From positions 1,302,001-1,366,000 of the forward strand of contig NZ_JADKSG010000002.1 of assembly GCF_015350805.1 (NCBI RefSeq): a DNA stretch of 64,000 bases, read 5' to 3'. The stretch comes from Herbiconiux sp. VKM Ac-1786 (lineage in GTDB: Bacteria > Actinomycetota > Actinomycetes > Actinomycetales > Microbacteriaceae). The position numbers and the translations under genes are program-made. Shown piece after piece: positions 32,820 to 41,146 of the stretch (position 1 is its first letter; each line of letters opens with the position of its first letter). The notes under the pieces were generated by a model. That model made no database searches. It worked only from the letters and a program-made list of their open reading frames with translations, and was not told where the DNA came from.

Positions 32820-33835
32820 GGGGACTCCTTCGTCGCGAGGGTGAGGGCGCGGGCAGCGAGCCGGGCGGCGCCCTCCGGGTCGAGGGCTCCGTCGGCGAGC
32901 ACGACGGCGTAGCGCGCGTGCAGGTCCGCCCCGGGCGCCACCTCCCACTCCTCGTCGAAGAACGGGGCGGGGCAGAGTCCGGCGTACTCCTCGCTGCGGG
33001 CGAACCAGGGCGTCGGATGCCGCGGGTTGCCGGGCAGGTCGACCATCACGATCGTCGAGGAACGGGCATCCGGATGCTCGCCCACGAAGCCGAGCCACGG
33101 CGACCTCGTGCCGCGGAGCTCGTCGGCGCCCGCGCTGCCGTCGCCCGCACTGCCCGAGGCGTTCGGTGCCAGGATGCGGCCGCCCGTGAAGGAGGCCGGG
33201 CCGCGCCAGAACAGGCCGCCGTAGCCGGCGTTCGGGCGGCCCTCGGTGGTCGGGGAGCCGAGGGCGACGGGCGCGGAGGTGCGGTTGGTCATGACCGTGT
33301 CGAAGACGAGCAGCCAGGCGGTGTCGTCGATGATCTCGGCGGTGAGGCGGCGGGTCTCGTCGAAGAGGGTGCGGCCGTCCTCGGTGATCCAGTCGAGGCG
33401 TTCGGTGACACGGGCGCGGGGGCCGTCGTCGAGGCGGTCGAAGCCGAGGTGGCGCTGGCGACCGTTGTTGGGCAGCTGCACGTAGCCCTGGCCGCGGCGG
33501 TAGCTCGGGCCGCCCCAGAAGTTCTCGTCGCCGACGACCGGCAGCGACCAGGACAGTCCTTTGTGCCAGACGTGGTCGGCGGGGCGCAGGTCGGTGACGA
33601 CGTCGCCGGCGAGGGTGCGCAGCGGGGCGAAGTACGGGCGCGGCGACTCGAGCTGCGGGTCGGCGGGCCGCATCACGTACTCGGCGAGCACGAGCGTTCC
33701 CGCGGCCGGCGCGGTTGCGGCTGCGGCGGTTGAGGCGGCGGCGGGCGCGCCCGCGGCGGCGGTCGAGGCGAGTGGCGGTGCGGCGACGGCCAGGAGGATG
33801 CGGTCGGCGGCCTCGGTGATCCTGATGTCGGCCAC
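32816..33835 (-). CDS. DUF6807 (PmoA-like) protein
   Basis: This 339-residue protein starts at GTG 33835 behind AGGAGA. DUF6807 proteins are found in many carbohydrate loci; the conserved region RPADHVWHKGLSWS is seen near residue 85, with ENFWGGPSYRRG following. A galactose-mutarotase-like fold is plausible and no reaction is known. A low-complexity Ala/Pro/Thr insert (residues about 18-47) from a short DNA repeat is unusual. It is first in a unit with an oxidoreductase and beta-propeller hydrolase, under a LacI-type operator. Confidence 0.85.
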   Translation of the reverse strand: MADIRITEAADRILLAVAAPPLASTAAAGAPAAASTAAAATAPAAGTLVLAEYVMRPADPQLESPRPYFAPLRTLAGDVVTDLRPADHVWHKGLSWSLPVVGDENFWGGPSYRRGQGYVQLPNNGRQRHLGFDRLDDGPRARVTERLDWITEDGRTLFDETRRLTAEIIDDTAWLLVFDTVMTNRTSAPVALGSPTTEGRPNAGYGGLFWRGPASFTGGRILAPNASGSAGDGSAGADELRGTRSPWLGFVGEHPDARSSTIVMVDLPGNPRHPTPWFARSEEYAGLCPAPFFDEEWEVAPGADLHARYAVVLADGALDPEGAARLAARALTLATKESP

Positions 33836-33877
33836 CGCGTCTCCTGTCGTCGTCGGTCAGGTGTCGTCGCGCCTCCT

Positions 33878-33891
33878 GGAAAGCGCTATCC
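33878..33891. promoter_or_regulatory. LacI-type operator before DUF6807
   Basis: GGAAAGCGCTATCC matches the operator with one arm mismatch. A minus-strand -10 box TACATT lies at 33899-33904, so the operator covers the first transcribed bases. Confidence 0.72.
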
Positions 33892-33909
33892 GCATCCGAA
33901 TGTACACGA

Positions 33910-35136
33910 TCAGCGACGGAGCGGTACCGGTCGCCACCGGCCGGCGACCTCGACGACCGGCCAGCGGGGGTCGACCGTCAGGGGCTCGATGCCGGCGGCG
34001 GTGACGAGCACCGTATCCTCCACCTTGGCACCCGGAGTGCTCGGGTTCCAGGCGAAGGCGTGGTTCGTCTGCACGACGTCCTCGACGCCGAACGAGGCGC
34101 GGGGGTCGCGGCCGGCGTAGCCTGTGGGGCCGCCCTGATGGTGCCGCCGCCACTCCTGCCCGTCGAGCCCCACGCCCGCGTAAGCGGCGGCCCCCGCGGC
34201 GAACACCTCCCCCACCCTCGCGCCCGGCACGCTCGCGTCGAAGAACGCCGCCTCGACCTCGAGCACCCCCCGCTCCGCCTCCCCGCCCGAACCCGCGTGA
34301 GTCGCACCCGGCCCCGACCGCCGGCTGCCCGACGCCGCGCCCGCCCCGGCGCGCCCGCCACTCGCGGTGACTGCCGGCTCCCACTCCACCCACCGCGTCG
34401 CGTTCGCGATCAGCCCGTGCCGCCGCCCGCACACGACGAGCATCGCCCGCTCCCCGAGCGGCCCGTCGGTGGGCAGCGGATGCCGGTGCCGCACCCGCGC
34501 GCTCCCGCTCACCAGCACCACGACCGGGTCGATGCCCCGCGACACGAGCCCCCCGGCGAGCATCGCGGCCGCGTCCCGCTCGCTGCTCCCGGGCGCGACC
34601 GCCTCCGCCACGTCGGTCAGCACCTCCGCGACCTCGGCGCCGAGCCGCCGGTACCGCCCGAGCTCACCAGGCAGCAGCGACGCCCGCGCGGCCCGCAGCT
34701 CGCCGGCGACGTCGCTCTCCCGCAACAGCCCGCGGCCGAGCATGAGGCCGGAAGCCCGGCCGGACGTGGGGCCGGAAGCCAGTCCGGGCGTGAGGGCGGA
34801 AGCACGGCCGGGCGTGGGGCCGACGAGCCCAGCGGGCAGCAGCGGCTCGTGCCAGGGCACCCGCGTCACCTGGGCGGCGTCGTCGGGGTGGAGCTCCTCG
34901 GCGAGCATCCGCTCGGCCTCGTTCTCGAACAGCCGGATCTCGTCGCCACCCGGCCGCACCACCACCGCCGCCACCGGGTCGCCCATCAACGACACGTGCG
35001 TGCGCGCCCCGTCGAGGTACCACGTGACAGCCGCGTGCGAGCTCAGCACCAGCCCCTCGGCGCCGCGCTCGTCGAGCAGCGCAAGAAGCCGCTCACGCTT
35101 TGAGGCGCGGTCGGCGGCGCGTGTCACAGCACTCAC
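33910..35136 (-). CDS. M24-fold (aminopeptidase P/creatinase-like) protein lacking metal ligands
   Basis: This 408-residue protein starts at GTG 35136, overlapping the LacI stop. An N-terminal creatinase-like domain precedes an M24 pita-bread domain. The substrate-binding His segment RHRHPLPTDGPL is present, but the usual first Asp pair appears as Cys and Asn in VVCGRRHGLIANATRW, and the first Glu ligand as Asn in AWNPSTPGAKVEDT. Only the last Glu and some His remain, so a metal-free creatinase-like or inactive protein is likely. A Gly/Ser/Pro insert with about 27-bp DNA repeats lies at residues 105-133. Confidence 0.8.
   Translation of the reverse strand: MSAVTRAADRASKRERLLALLDERGAEGLVLSSHAAVTWYLDGARTHVSLMGDPVAAVVVRPGGDEIRLFENEAERMLAEELHPDDAAQVTRVPWHEPLLPAGLVGPTPGRASALTPGLASGPTSGRASGLMLGRGLLRESDVAGELRAARASLLPGELGRYRRLGAEVAEVLTDVAEAVAPGSSERDAAAMLAGGLVSRGIDPVVVLVSGSARVRHRHPLPTDGPLGERAMLVVCGRRHGLIANATRWVEWEPAVTASGGRAGAGAASGSRRSGPGATHAGSGGEAERGVLEVEAAFFDASVPGARVGEVFAAGAAAYAGVGLDGQEWRRHHQGGPTGYAGRDPRASFGVEDVVQTNHAFAWNPSTPGAKVEDTVLVTAAGIEPLTVDPRWPVVEVAGRWRPVPLRR
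34739..34820. repeat. Imperfect repeats of about 27 bp inside the M24-fold gene
   Basis: Three imperfect units related to GGCCGGAAGCCCGGCCGG encode a Pro/Ser/Gly/Arg insert between the two domains of the M24-like protein. Such an insert is not part of the family fold. Confidence 0.6.
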
Positions 35137-36203
35137 GCCGGCAGCTCCGACTCGGCGAGGAGGGCTTCACGCACGCCGGCCAGACGCCGGGCCGGTGACG
35201 GCGGCGCCGTGCTCGTGCGGTGCTCGAGGCGCGGGCGGAAGAGCAGCGCGTGCTCCGAGGGCTCCCCCGCGATCAGCGCCCGAAGCCGCGACCAGACCTG
35301 CGCGCCGAGCTCGCTGCGCGGCACCGACATGCTCGTCAGCGGCGGCGTCGCGTAGCGCGCGAGCGGCACGTCGTCGAAACCGGCCACCGAGACGTCCTCG
35401 GGGATGCGGAGCCCCAGCTCGACGAGCCGCGGCATCAGCCCCAGCGCCACGAGGTCGTTGAACGCGATCACCGCGGTCGCGCCCGCCCGCACCGCGGCGG
35501 CGGCCGCCTCGCCGGCCCGGTGTCCGTCGTCGATGCGGGAGCCGCACGGGAGGGTGTCGACCGTCACCCCGGGGTGGGCGGTGACGGCGTCGCGGAGGCC
35601 GCGCATCCGCTCGGCCTGGGACGAGCTGGCCTCGGGGCCCGCCAGGTAGACCAGGCGCGTGTGGCCGAGGGCCGCGAGGTGCTCGACGAGATCGCGCATG
35701 CCACGGGCGTAGTCGACGCCGACGGTGGGCACCGCGGGGTCGTCGAGGCTGCGGTTGACCACGACGGCCGGCGCGAGCAGGGGGGCGAGGGCGCGCAGCT
35801 GGGGGGCGGGCATCCGCGGGGCGCAGAGCACGATGGCGTCGCAGCGGTGGCGGGCTTCGCGGGCGATCGCGGCCTCCTCGCCGGCCTGCTCGGCGGTGTC
35901 GGCGACGAGCACGCGGTAGCCGTCGGCCGCGGCGGCGAGGCTGAGGCCCTTCAGGATGCCCTGGAACAGCGGATTCTCGAGGTCGGGCACGACCATGGCG
36001 ACGGTGTCGTTGCGTCCGTGCACGAGGCTGCGGGCGGCGATGCTCGGGGTGTAGCCGAGGTCCGCGACGGCGTCGTGCACGCGGGCGGCGATGGCGGGGT
36101 CGACGTTCTGCTTGCCGTTCAGCACCCGCGACACGGAGGCCTGGGAGACGCCGGCGCGCAGGGCGACGTCGGCGATGGTGGCGGGTCTGGTTCTGGCGGC
36201 CAT
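35133..36203 (-). CDS. LacI family transcriptional regulator
   Basis: This 356-residue repressor has the LacI helix-turn-helix at residues 8-30 (TIADVALRAGVSQASVSRVL), the hinge helix region, and a periplasmic-binding-protein-like sensor domain. Its own promoter region and that of the divergent uronate operon each contain an operator-like palindrome, so it probably represses both (inference). It is cotranscribed with the M24-like gene. The inducer may be a uronate or derived oligosaccharide. Confidence 0.93.
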   Translation of the reverse strand: MAARTRPATIADVALRAGVSQASVSRVLNGKQNVDPAIAARVHDAVADLGYTPSIAARSLVHGRNDTVAMVVPDLENPLFQGILKGLSLAAAADGYRVLVADTAEQAGEEAAIAREARHRCDAIVLCAPRMPAPQLRALAPLLAPAVVVNRSLDDPAVPTVGVDYARGMRDLVEHLAALGHTRLVYLAGPEASSSQAERMRGLRDAVTAHPGVTVDTLPCGSRIDDGHRAGEAAAAAVRAGATAVIAFNDLVALGLMPRLVELGLRIPEDVSVAGFDDVPLARYATPPLTSMSVPRSELGAQVWSRLRALIAGEPSEHALLFRPRLEHRTSTAPPSPARRLAGVREALLAESELPA

Positions 36204-36235
36204 CCGGTCCTCGTGTCGTCGCGCGATCTCGAGTG

Positions 36236-36249
36236 GGAAATCGCTTACT
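36236..36249. promoter_or_regulatory. LacI-type operator at the lacI-like gene start
   Basis: GGAAATCGCTTACT is a weaker match to the window's operator. It directly follows a minus-strand -10 box TACAGT (36251-36256), which suggests self-repression. Confidence 0.55.
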
Positions 36250-36265
36250 CACTGTAGCGGCGCGG

Positions 36266-36295
36266 TTGCCGTGGGGGCCAGCGCTCGCCTAGGCT
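36266..36295 (+). promoter_or_regulatory. Promoter of the uronate operon
   Basis: TTGCCG (36266-36271) and TAGGCT (36290-36295) are 18 bp apart, upstream of the ATG at 36388. Confidence 0.6.
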
Positions 36296-36302
36296 CGTGC
36301 GA

Positions 36303-36314
36303 GAAAGCGGTTTC
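36303..36314. promoter_or_regulatory. LacI-type operator of the uronate operon
   Basis: GAAAGCGGTTTC begins seven bases after the -10 box, that is at the expected transcript start. Confidence 0.7.
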
Positions 36315-36387
36315 CCGAATCGGCGCTCGTTGCTGCGGCCGGGCCGGGTGAGCCGCGGCATCATCGTCGACGCAGGAGGAGAAGCGG

Positions 36388-37392
36388 ATGCACGTGGTCG
36401 TCACCGGGTCATCGGGCCGCCTCGGCCGCAGCGTCGTCGCGGGCCTCCTGGCGCACGGCCACCGCGTCACGGGCCTCGACCGCGCCCCGGCCGCGCCGGA
36501 CGGCCCCGCACCTGGAGCAGTCGCTGAAACCTACGCCGAGCACCACCTCGACCTCCGCGACGCCGCCGCCCTCGACGCCCTGCTCGCCGAGCTGCGCCCC
36601 GACGCCGTCGTGCACCTCGCCGCGATCGCGGTGCCGTTCAGCGCCCCCGAGCTCGAGATCCTCGGCACCAACACCGCCCTCGCCTACACCGTCTGCGCCG
36701 CCGCCGACCGCGCCGGCATCGCCCGCACCCTCGTCGCCAGCAGCCCCACCGTGCTCGGCTACACCCTGCCCGCCTGGCGCCCCCGCTCCCTCCCGCTCGA
36801 CGAGGCCCATCCCATCGCGCCGGCCCACGCCTACGCCCTGTCGAAGGCCGTCCTCGAAGAAGAGGTGCGGATGTTCGCCCGCACCTCCCCCCACGTGTTC
36901 GGCTCGTTCCGCCCCTGCTACGTCATCTCCCCCGAGGAGTGGGCCGGCGCCCCCACCCAGCAGGGCCACACCGTGCTCGAACGGCTGCGCGACCCGGCCC
37001 TGGCCGCCGTGAGCCTGTTCAACTACGTCGACGCCCGCGACGCCGCGGACTTCGTCGACGTCTGGCTCCGCGCCGACCCCGCCGCGATCGACGGCGAGTG
37101 CTTCTTCGTGGGCGCCGCCGACGCCCTCGCGGTCGAACCGGTCGCGTCCCTCTGGCGCGAGCACGCCCCGGCCCTCGGCGAGGCGGCCGACGCGCTCGGC
37201 CCGGGCGCCCCCGTCTTCTCGATCGCCAAGGCAGAGCGGATGCTCGGCTGGCGCCCCACGCGCACCTGGCGCACCGAGCTCCCGAACGCCCGGGCCGCAT
37301 CCGCCACCGCGCCGACATCGACATCGACATCGACCCAGACCAAGACCAAGACCCCGACCCAGACCCCCGAAGAGAGAGCAGCGCGATCATGA
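36388..37392 (+). CDS. NAD(P)-dependent epimerase/dehydratase family; probable uronate dehydrogenase
   Basis: This 334-residue extended short-chain dehydrogenase has the TGSSGRLG coenzyme motif at the N-terminus and catalytic Tyr149 and Lys153 (YALSK). The downstream genes encode an aldarate dehydratase-like protein, KdgD and 2-oxoglutarate-semialdehyde dehydrogenase. The first step of that route is oxidation of galacturonate or glucuronate by uronate dehydrogenase, which is in this family. The assignment rests on context. The last 30 residues are a Thr/Ser/Lys/Pro tail encoded by hexanucleotide repeats. The gene is coupled to the next one by ATGA. Confidence 0.8.
   Translation: MHVVVTGSSGRLGRSVVAGLLAHGHRVTGLDRAPAAPDGPAPGAVAETYAEHHLDLRDAAALDALLAELRPDAVVHLAAIAVPFSAPELEILGTNTALAYTVCAAADRAGIARTLVASSPTVLGYTLPAWRPRSLPLDEAHPIAPAHAYALSKAVLEEEVRMFARTSPHVFGSFRPCYVISPEEWAGAPTQQGHTVLERLRDPALAAVSLFNYVDARDAADFVDVWLRADPAAIDGECFFVGAADALAVEPVASLWREHAPALGEAADALGPGAPVFSIAKAERMLGWRPTRTWRTELPNARAASATAPTSTSTSTQTKTKTPTQTPEERAARS
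37315..37368 (+). repeat. Hexanucleotide repeats in the uronate-dehydrogenase-like gene tail
   Basis: Three ACATCG units (37315-37332) are followed by degenerate ACCCAG/ACCAAG units. They encode alternating Thr with Ser, Gln, Lys and Pro at the very C-terminus. Confidence 0.8.
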
Positions 37393-38429
37393 GCGACGCC
37401 GACGCCGACGCCCCCACCCCCGCCACTCCCGGGCCACTCGCGTTCGACGGGGTGCTGTTCTTCCCCGTCACCCCGTTCGGCGCCGACGGCGGTGTCGACC
37501 ACGGGATGCTCGCCGAGCACGTCGCCAGCCGCCTGCCGTTCGGGCCCGGTGCGGTGTTCCCCGCGTGCGGCACCGGCGAGTTCCACGCGCTGAGCGCCCG
37601 CGAGGTCGAGGACGTCGTGCGCACTACTGTCACCACCGTCGCCGGCCGCGTGCCCGTGCTCGCCGGCGCCGGCGGACCGCTCGGCCACGCCATCGACAAC
37701 GCCCGGAGCGCCGAGGCCGCCGGTGCCGACGGCCTGCTGCTCCTGCCGCCCTACCTCGTCTCGGGCACCACCGAGGGGCTCGTCGCCTACGTCGAGGCCG
37801 TGCTCGCCGCGACCTCGCTGCCCGTCGTGCTCTACCACCGGGGCACCGCCCGCTACACGCCGGACGCCGTGCGGCGCCTCACCGCGCATCCTCAGGTCAT
37901 CGGCTTCAAGGACGGCACGGGCGACATCGGCGCGACCCAGGAGATCGTGCTGGCCGCCCGCGCCACCGGCCGCGAGCTGCAGTTCTTCAACGGGCTGCTG
38001 ACGGCGGAGCTGACGCAAGGGGCGTTCCGCGGGATCGGCGTGCCGCTGTACTCGTCGGCGGCGTTCGCGATGATCCCCGAGCTGGCGGCGCTGCACTACG
38101 CCGCCTACACCGCGGGCGACGAGGAGACGCGACTGCGGTTGCTGGAGGAGTTCTACGTGCCGCTCGTGCGGCTGCGCGACGAGACGCCCGGGTTCGGGGT
38201 GTCGCTGATCAAGGCGGGGCTGCGCCTCCGGGGGCTGGCGGTCGGCTCGGTGCGCCCACCGCTCGTCGACCCCACGGCCGAGCAGGAGGCGCGGCTGACG
38301 GCCCTCCTCGACGCGGGCCTGGCGCTGGCCGCCGAGCTGACCGCCGCGGGTGCTGCCGCACCGTCGGCCGAACACACCGAGCCCGCCGGCCGCACAGCGA
38401 CGCCCGCCGCCGCCCCCGCCCCACGATGA
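37389..38429 (+). CDS. kdgD: 5-dehydro-4-deoxyglucarate dehydratase
   Basis: This 346-residue DHDPS-superfamily enzyme dehydrates and decarboxylates 5-keto-4-deoxyglucarate to 2-oxoglutarate semialdehyde. KdgD-specific motifs are CGTGEFHALS, LLLLPPYLVSGTTEGLVAYV and SVRPPL. The Schiff-base residue is Lys174 in GFKDGTGD. The conserved Tyr is in VVLYHRG. The start ATG 37389 overlaps the preceding stop. It is the central enzyme of the oxidative hexuronate pathway. Confidence 0.93.
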   Translation: MSDADADAPTPATPGPLAFDGVLFFPVTPFGADGGVDHGMLAEHVASRLPFGPGAVFPACGTGEFHALSAREVEDVVRTTVTTVAGRVPVLAGAGGPLGHAIDNARSAEAAGADGLLLLPPYLVSGTTEGLVAYVEAVLAATSLPVVLYHRGTARYTPDAVRRLTAHPQVIGFKDGTGDIGATQEIVLAARATGRELQFFNGLLTAELTQGAFRGIGVPLYSSAAFAMIPELAALHYAAYTAGDEETRLRLLEEFYVPLVRLRDETPGFGVSLIKAGLRLRGLAVGSVRPPLVDPTAEQEARLTALLDAGLALAAELTAAGAAAPSAEHTEPAGRTATPAAAPAPR

Positions 38430-39610
38430 CCGCCCGCCTCGAGAGCCTCACCACGCGCCTCATCCGCGTGCCGCTCCACCGCCCCTGGGGCCCTGACGTC
38501 ACATCCATCGCGATCGTCGAGACCACCGTGCGCGACACCGACGGCGCCCAGGGCTTCGGATTCTCGTGGACACCCTCCATCGGCGCCGAAGCCGCCCAGG
38601 CCCTCCTCGACCACGACATCGCCCGCTTCGCCGTCGGCCGCGAGACCGACCCCGAGGCCCTCTGGCCCGAGCTCTGGGCGCACCTGCACGAGGCCGGATC
38701 CGGCGGGCTCACCACGATCGCGATGGCCGGCCTCGACCTCGCCCTCTGGGACCTCGCCGGCCGCCGCACCGACCGGCCCCTCACGGCGATGCTGCGCGAC
38801 GCGCCCGGAGACGACGAAGCCCCCTCCGAACCCGAGGTCTACGGCAGCGGCGTCAACCTCCACTACCCCCTCCCCGAGCTGGTCGCCCAGGCCGAGCGCT
38901 GGGTCAGCGCTGACTTCCAGGCCGTGAAGATGAAGGTCGGCAGCCCCGAGCTCGCCGACGACGTCGCCCGCGTGCGCGCCGTGCGCGAGGTGATCGGCCC
39001 CGACCGCCGCCTGATGATCGACGCGAACCAGCGCTGGGATCTCGACCGCGCTGTGCGCGCCCTCGACGCCCTCGCCGAGTTCGACCTCCGCTGGATCGAG
39101 GAGCCCCTCCGCGCCGACGACCTCCCCGCCCACGAGACCCTCCGCGCCCGCACGTCCGTGCCGATCGCGCTCGGCGAGAACGTGCACACCCGCTACCGCG
39201 TCGAGGAGTTCCTGCGCGCCGGCGTCGTCGACGTGCTGCAGCCGAACGCCGTGCGCGTCGGCGGCGTGACCCCCTTCCAGCAGATCGCCGCCCTCGCCCG
39301 CACCCACGACGTCGAGGTCGCCCCGCACCTCCTGCTCGAGCTCTCGGGCCAGCTCGCCGCCGCCTTCCCGCCCACGGTGTCCCGCCCCCTCGTCGAGGCG
39401 GTCGAGGACGCCGGCTTCGCGCACCTCGGCATCCTCGCCGATCCCTCCCCCGTCGTCGTCGACGGCGACCGGATGCACGTGACCGACCACCCGGGCCTCG
39501 GCCTCCGCTTCACCCCCGACCCGGCCCGCGCCGCCGCCACGGCCACCTCCACCTCCGCCTCCGCCTCCACACCCGAACCCACCCCCACCCCGCGAACGGA
39601 CACCCCATGA
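38426..39610 (+). CDS. Mandelate racemase/muconate lactonizing enzyme family; probable aldarate dehydratase
   Basis: This 394-residue enolase-superfamily protein has the Lys168-x-Lys170 pair (VKMKVGS), metal ligands in MIDANQRWD, WIEEPLRADD and ALGENVHT, and a later His in VAPHLLLE, as in acid-sugar dehydratases. In this operon it would convert galactarate or glucarate to 5-keto-4-deoxyglucarate (inference). The C-terminus ends in a 25-residue Ala/Thr/Ser/Pro tail with six-base DNA periodicity. It is coupled to both neighbours by four-base overlaps. Confidence 0.88.
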   Translation: MTARLESLTTRLIRVPLHRPWGPDVTSIAIVETTVRDTDGAQGFGFSWTPSIGAEAAQALLDHDIARFAVGRETDPEALWPELWAHLHEAGSGGLTTIAMAGLDLALWDLAGRRTDRPLTAMLRDAPGDDEAPSEPEVYGSGVNLHYPLPELVAQAERWVSADFQAVKMKVGSPELADDVARVRAVREVIGPDRRLMIDANQRWDLDRAVRALDALAEFDLRWIEEPLRADDLPAHETLRARTSVPIALGENVHTRYRVEEFLRAGVVDVLQPNAVRVGGVTPFQQIAALARTHDVEVAPHLLLELSGQLAAAFPPTVSRPLVEAVEDAGFAHLGILADPSPVVVDGDRMHVTDHPGLGLRFTPDPARAAATATSTSASASTPEPTPTPRTDTP

Positions 39611-41091
39611 CCCTCGTCCACGAGCCCACCACCTCGCCCGCCGAGCTCGACGCGATCGCCGAGCGGGCCCGCCGCGGCTCCGTCGCCCTCGTCGCCACCC
39701 CCGCCGCCGACCGCGCGCGCTGGCTGCGCGCCGCCGCCGACGCCCTCGACGCCGCCGCCGACGAGCTGGTCGAGCTCGCCGACCGCGAGACCGCCCTCGG
39801 CCGCCCCCGTCTGCCCGGCGAGCTCGCCCGCACCACCGCCCAGCTGCGCCTGTTCGCCGACGCCGTCGTCGAGGGCTCCTACCTCGAGGCCACGATCGAC
39901 CACGCCGACCCCGCCGCGGTGCCGCCGCACGGCGACCTCCGCCGGATGCTCCGCCCCCTCGGCCCGGTGGGCGTCTTCGGGGCGTCGAACTTCCCCTTCG
40001 CCTTCTCGATCGCCGGGGGCGACACCGCCTCGGCCCTGGCCGCCGGATGCCCGGTGATCGTGAAGGCGCACCCCGCGCATCCGCTGCTCTCGCACCGCAC
40101 CGCCGAGATCGTCGACACCGCGCTGACCGCTGCGGGCGCCCCGGCCGGCACCTTCGCGCTGATCGAGGGCCGCGACGCGGGCACCGCACTCGTGACCCAC
40201 CCCGCCGTGCGCGCGATCGGCTTCACGGGCTCGCTGCACGGCGGGCGCGCCCTGTTCGACCTGGCGGCCGCGCGCCCCGATCCGATCCCGTTCTACGGCG
40301 AGCTCAGCGCCCTGAACCCCGTGCTCATCACCGCCGCCGCCCTCGAGGCCCGTGCCGACGAGCTCGCCGAGGGGCTCGCCGGCTCGTTCACCCTCGGCGC
40401 GGGCCAGTTCTGCACCAAGCCGGGCGTCGTGCTCGTGCCGAGCGGCTCGGGGTTCGCCGACCGGCTGGCCGAGATCCTCGGTGAAGGCGCCGGCGAGGGG
40501 CCGCGGATGCTCTCGGCCGCCATCGCCTCCGGCTTCAGCGACGGGGTGCGGGCCCTCGGTGCCCACCCGTCGGTGCGGGTCGTCGTGGGCGGCGAGGCGG
40601 CGTCGGTGGCGGCGGCGGAGAGCGGCCGCGCATCCGTCGCCGTGTTCGAGACGACGGCCTCGACCGTGCGGGAGGACCCCGAGGCGCTGCTCGTGGAGTG
40701 CTTCGGCCCGGCCACGCTCGTGATCGAGTACGACGGACGCGACGAGGCGCTCGCCCTGATCGCCGCGATCGGCGGGAGCCTCACGGCCACCCTGCACGCC
40801 GAGCCCGGCGAGCCGGTGGACGAGCTCGTGGACGCGCTGACCGCGATCGCCGGGCGCGTGCTGTTCGCGGGGTGGCCGACCGGGGTCGCGGTGACGTGGT
40901 CGCAGCAGCACGGGGGGCCGTGGCCGGCGACGACGTCGATCCACACCTCGGTGGGGGTGACGGCGCTGCGGCGCTTCCTGCGCCCGGTCGCCTACCAGGA
41001 CGCGCCCGAGGCGCTGCTGCCGGCCGAGCTGCGCGAGTCGAACCCGCTCGGCATCCCGCGGCGGGTGGACGGGGTGCTGACGCTCGGCTGA
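39607..41091 (+). CDS. 2-oxoglutarate-semialdehyde dehydrogenase (aldehyde dehydrogenase family)
   Basis: This 494-residue NADP-dependent dehydrogenase has catalytic Cys269 in AGQFCTKPG and the general-base Glu in FYGELSALNPV. The nucleotide loop GFTGSLHGGRALF is of the type found in ketoglutarate-semialdehyde dehydrogenases of Weimberg and uronate pathways. It oxidises the KdgD product to 2-oxoglutarate, feeding the TCA cycle. It is the last gene of the operon. The C-terminal KGSADH signature NPLGIPRRVDG is present. Confidence 0.92.
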   Translation: MTLVHEPTTSPAELDAIAERARRGSVALVATPAADRARWLRAAADALDAAADELVELADRETALGRPRLPGELARTTAQLRLFADAVVEGSYLEATIDHADPAAVPPHGDLRRMLRPLGPVGVFGASNFPFAFSIAGGDTASALAAGCPVIVKAHPAHPLLSHRTAEIVDTALTAAGAPAGTFALIEGRDAGTALVTHPAVRAIGFTGSLHGGRALFDLAAARPDPIPFYGELSALNPVLITAAALEARADELAEGLAGSFTLGAGQFCTKPGVVLVPSGSGFADRLAEILGEGAGEGPRMLSAAIASGFSDGVRALGAHPSVRVVVGGEAASVAAAESGRASVAVFETTASTVREDPEALLVECFGPATLVIEYDGRDEALALIAAIGGSLTATLHAEPGEPVDELVDALTAIAGRVLFAGWPTGVAVTWSQQHGGPWPATTSIHTSVGVTALRRFLRPVAYQDAPEALLPAELRESNPLGIPRRVDGVLTLG

Positions 41092-41134
41092 GCCGGGCGC
41101 TCGCGGCGATCTTCCCCTCGGCCGCCGCCGCGCC

Positions 41135-41140
41135 TAGGGT
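41135..41140 (+). promoter_or_regulatory. -10 box of a leaderless promoter
   Basis: TAGGGT stands six bases before the ATG at 41147. Confidence 0.55.
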
Positions 41141-41146
41141 GTCGGC

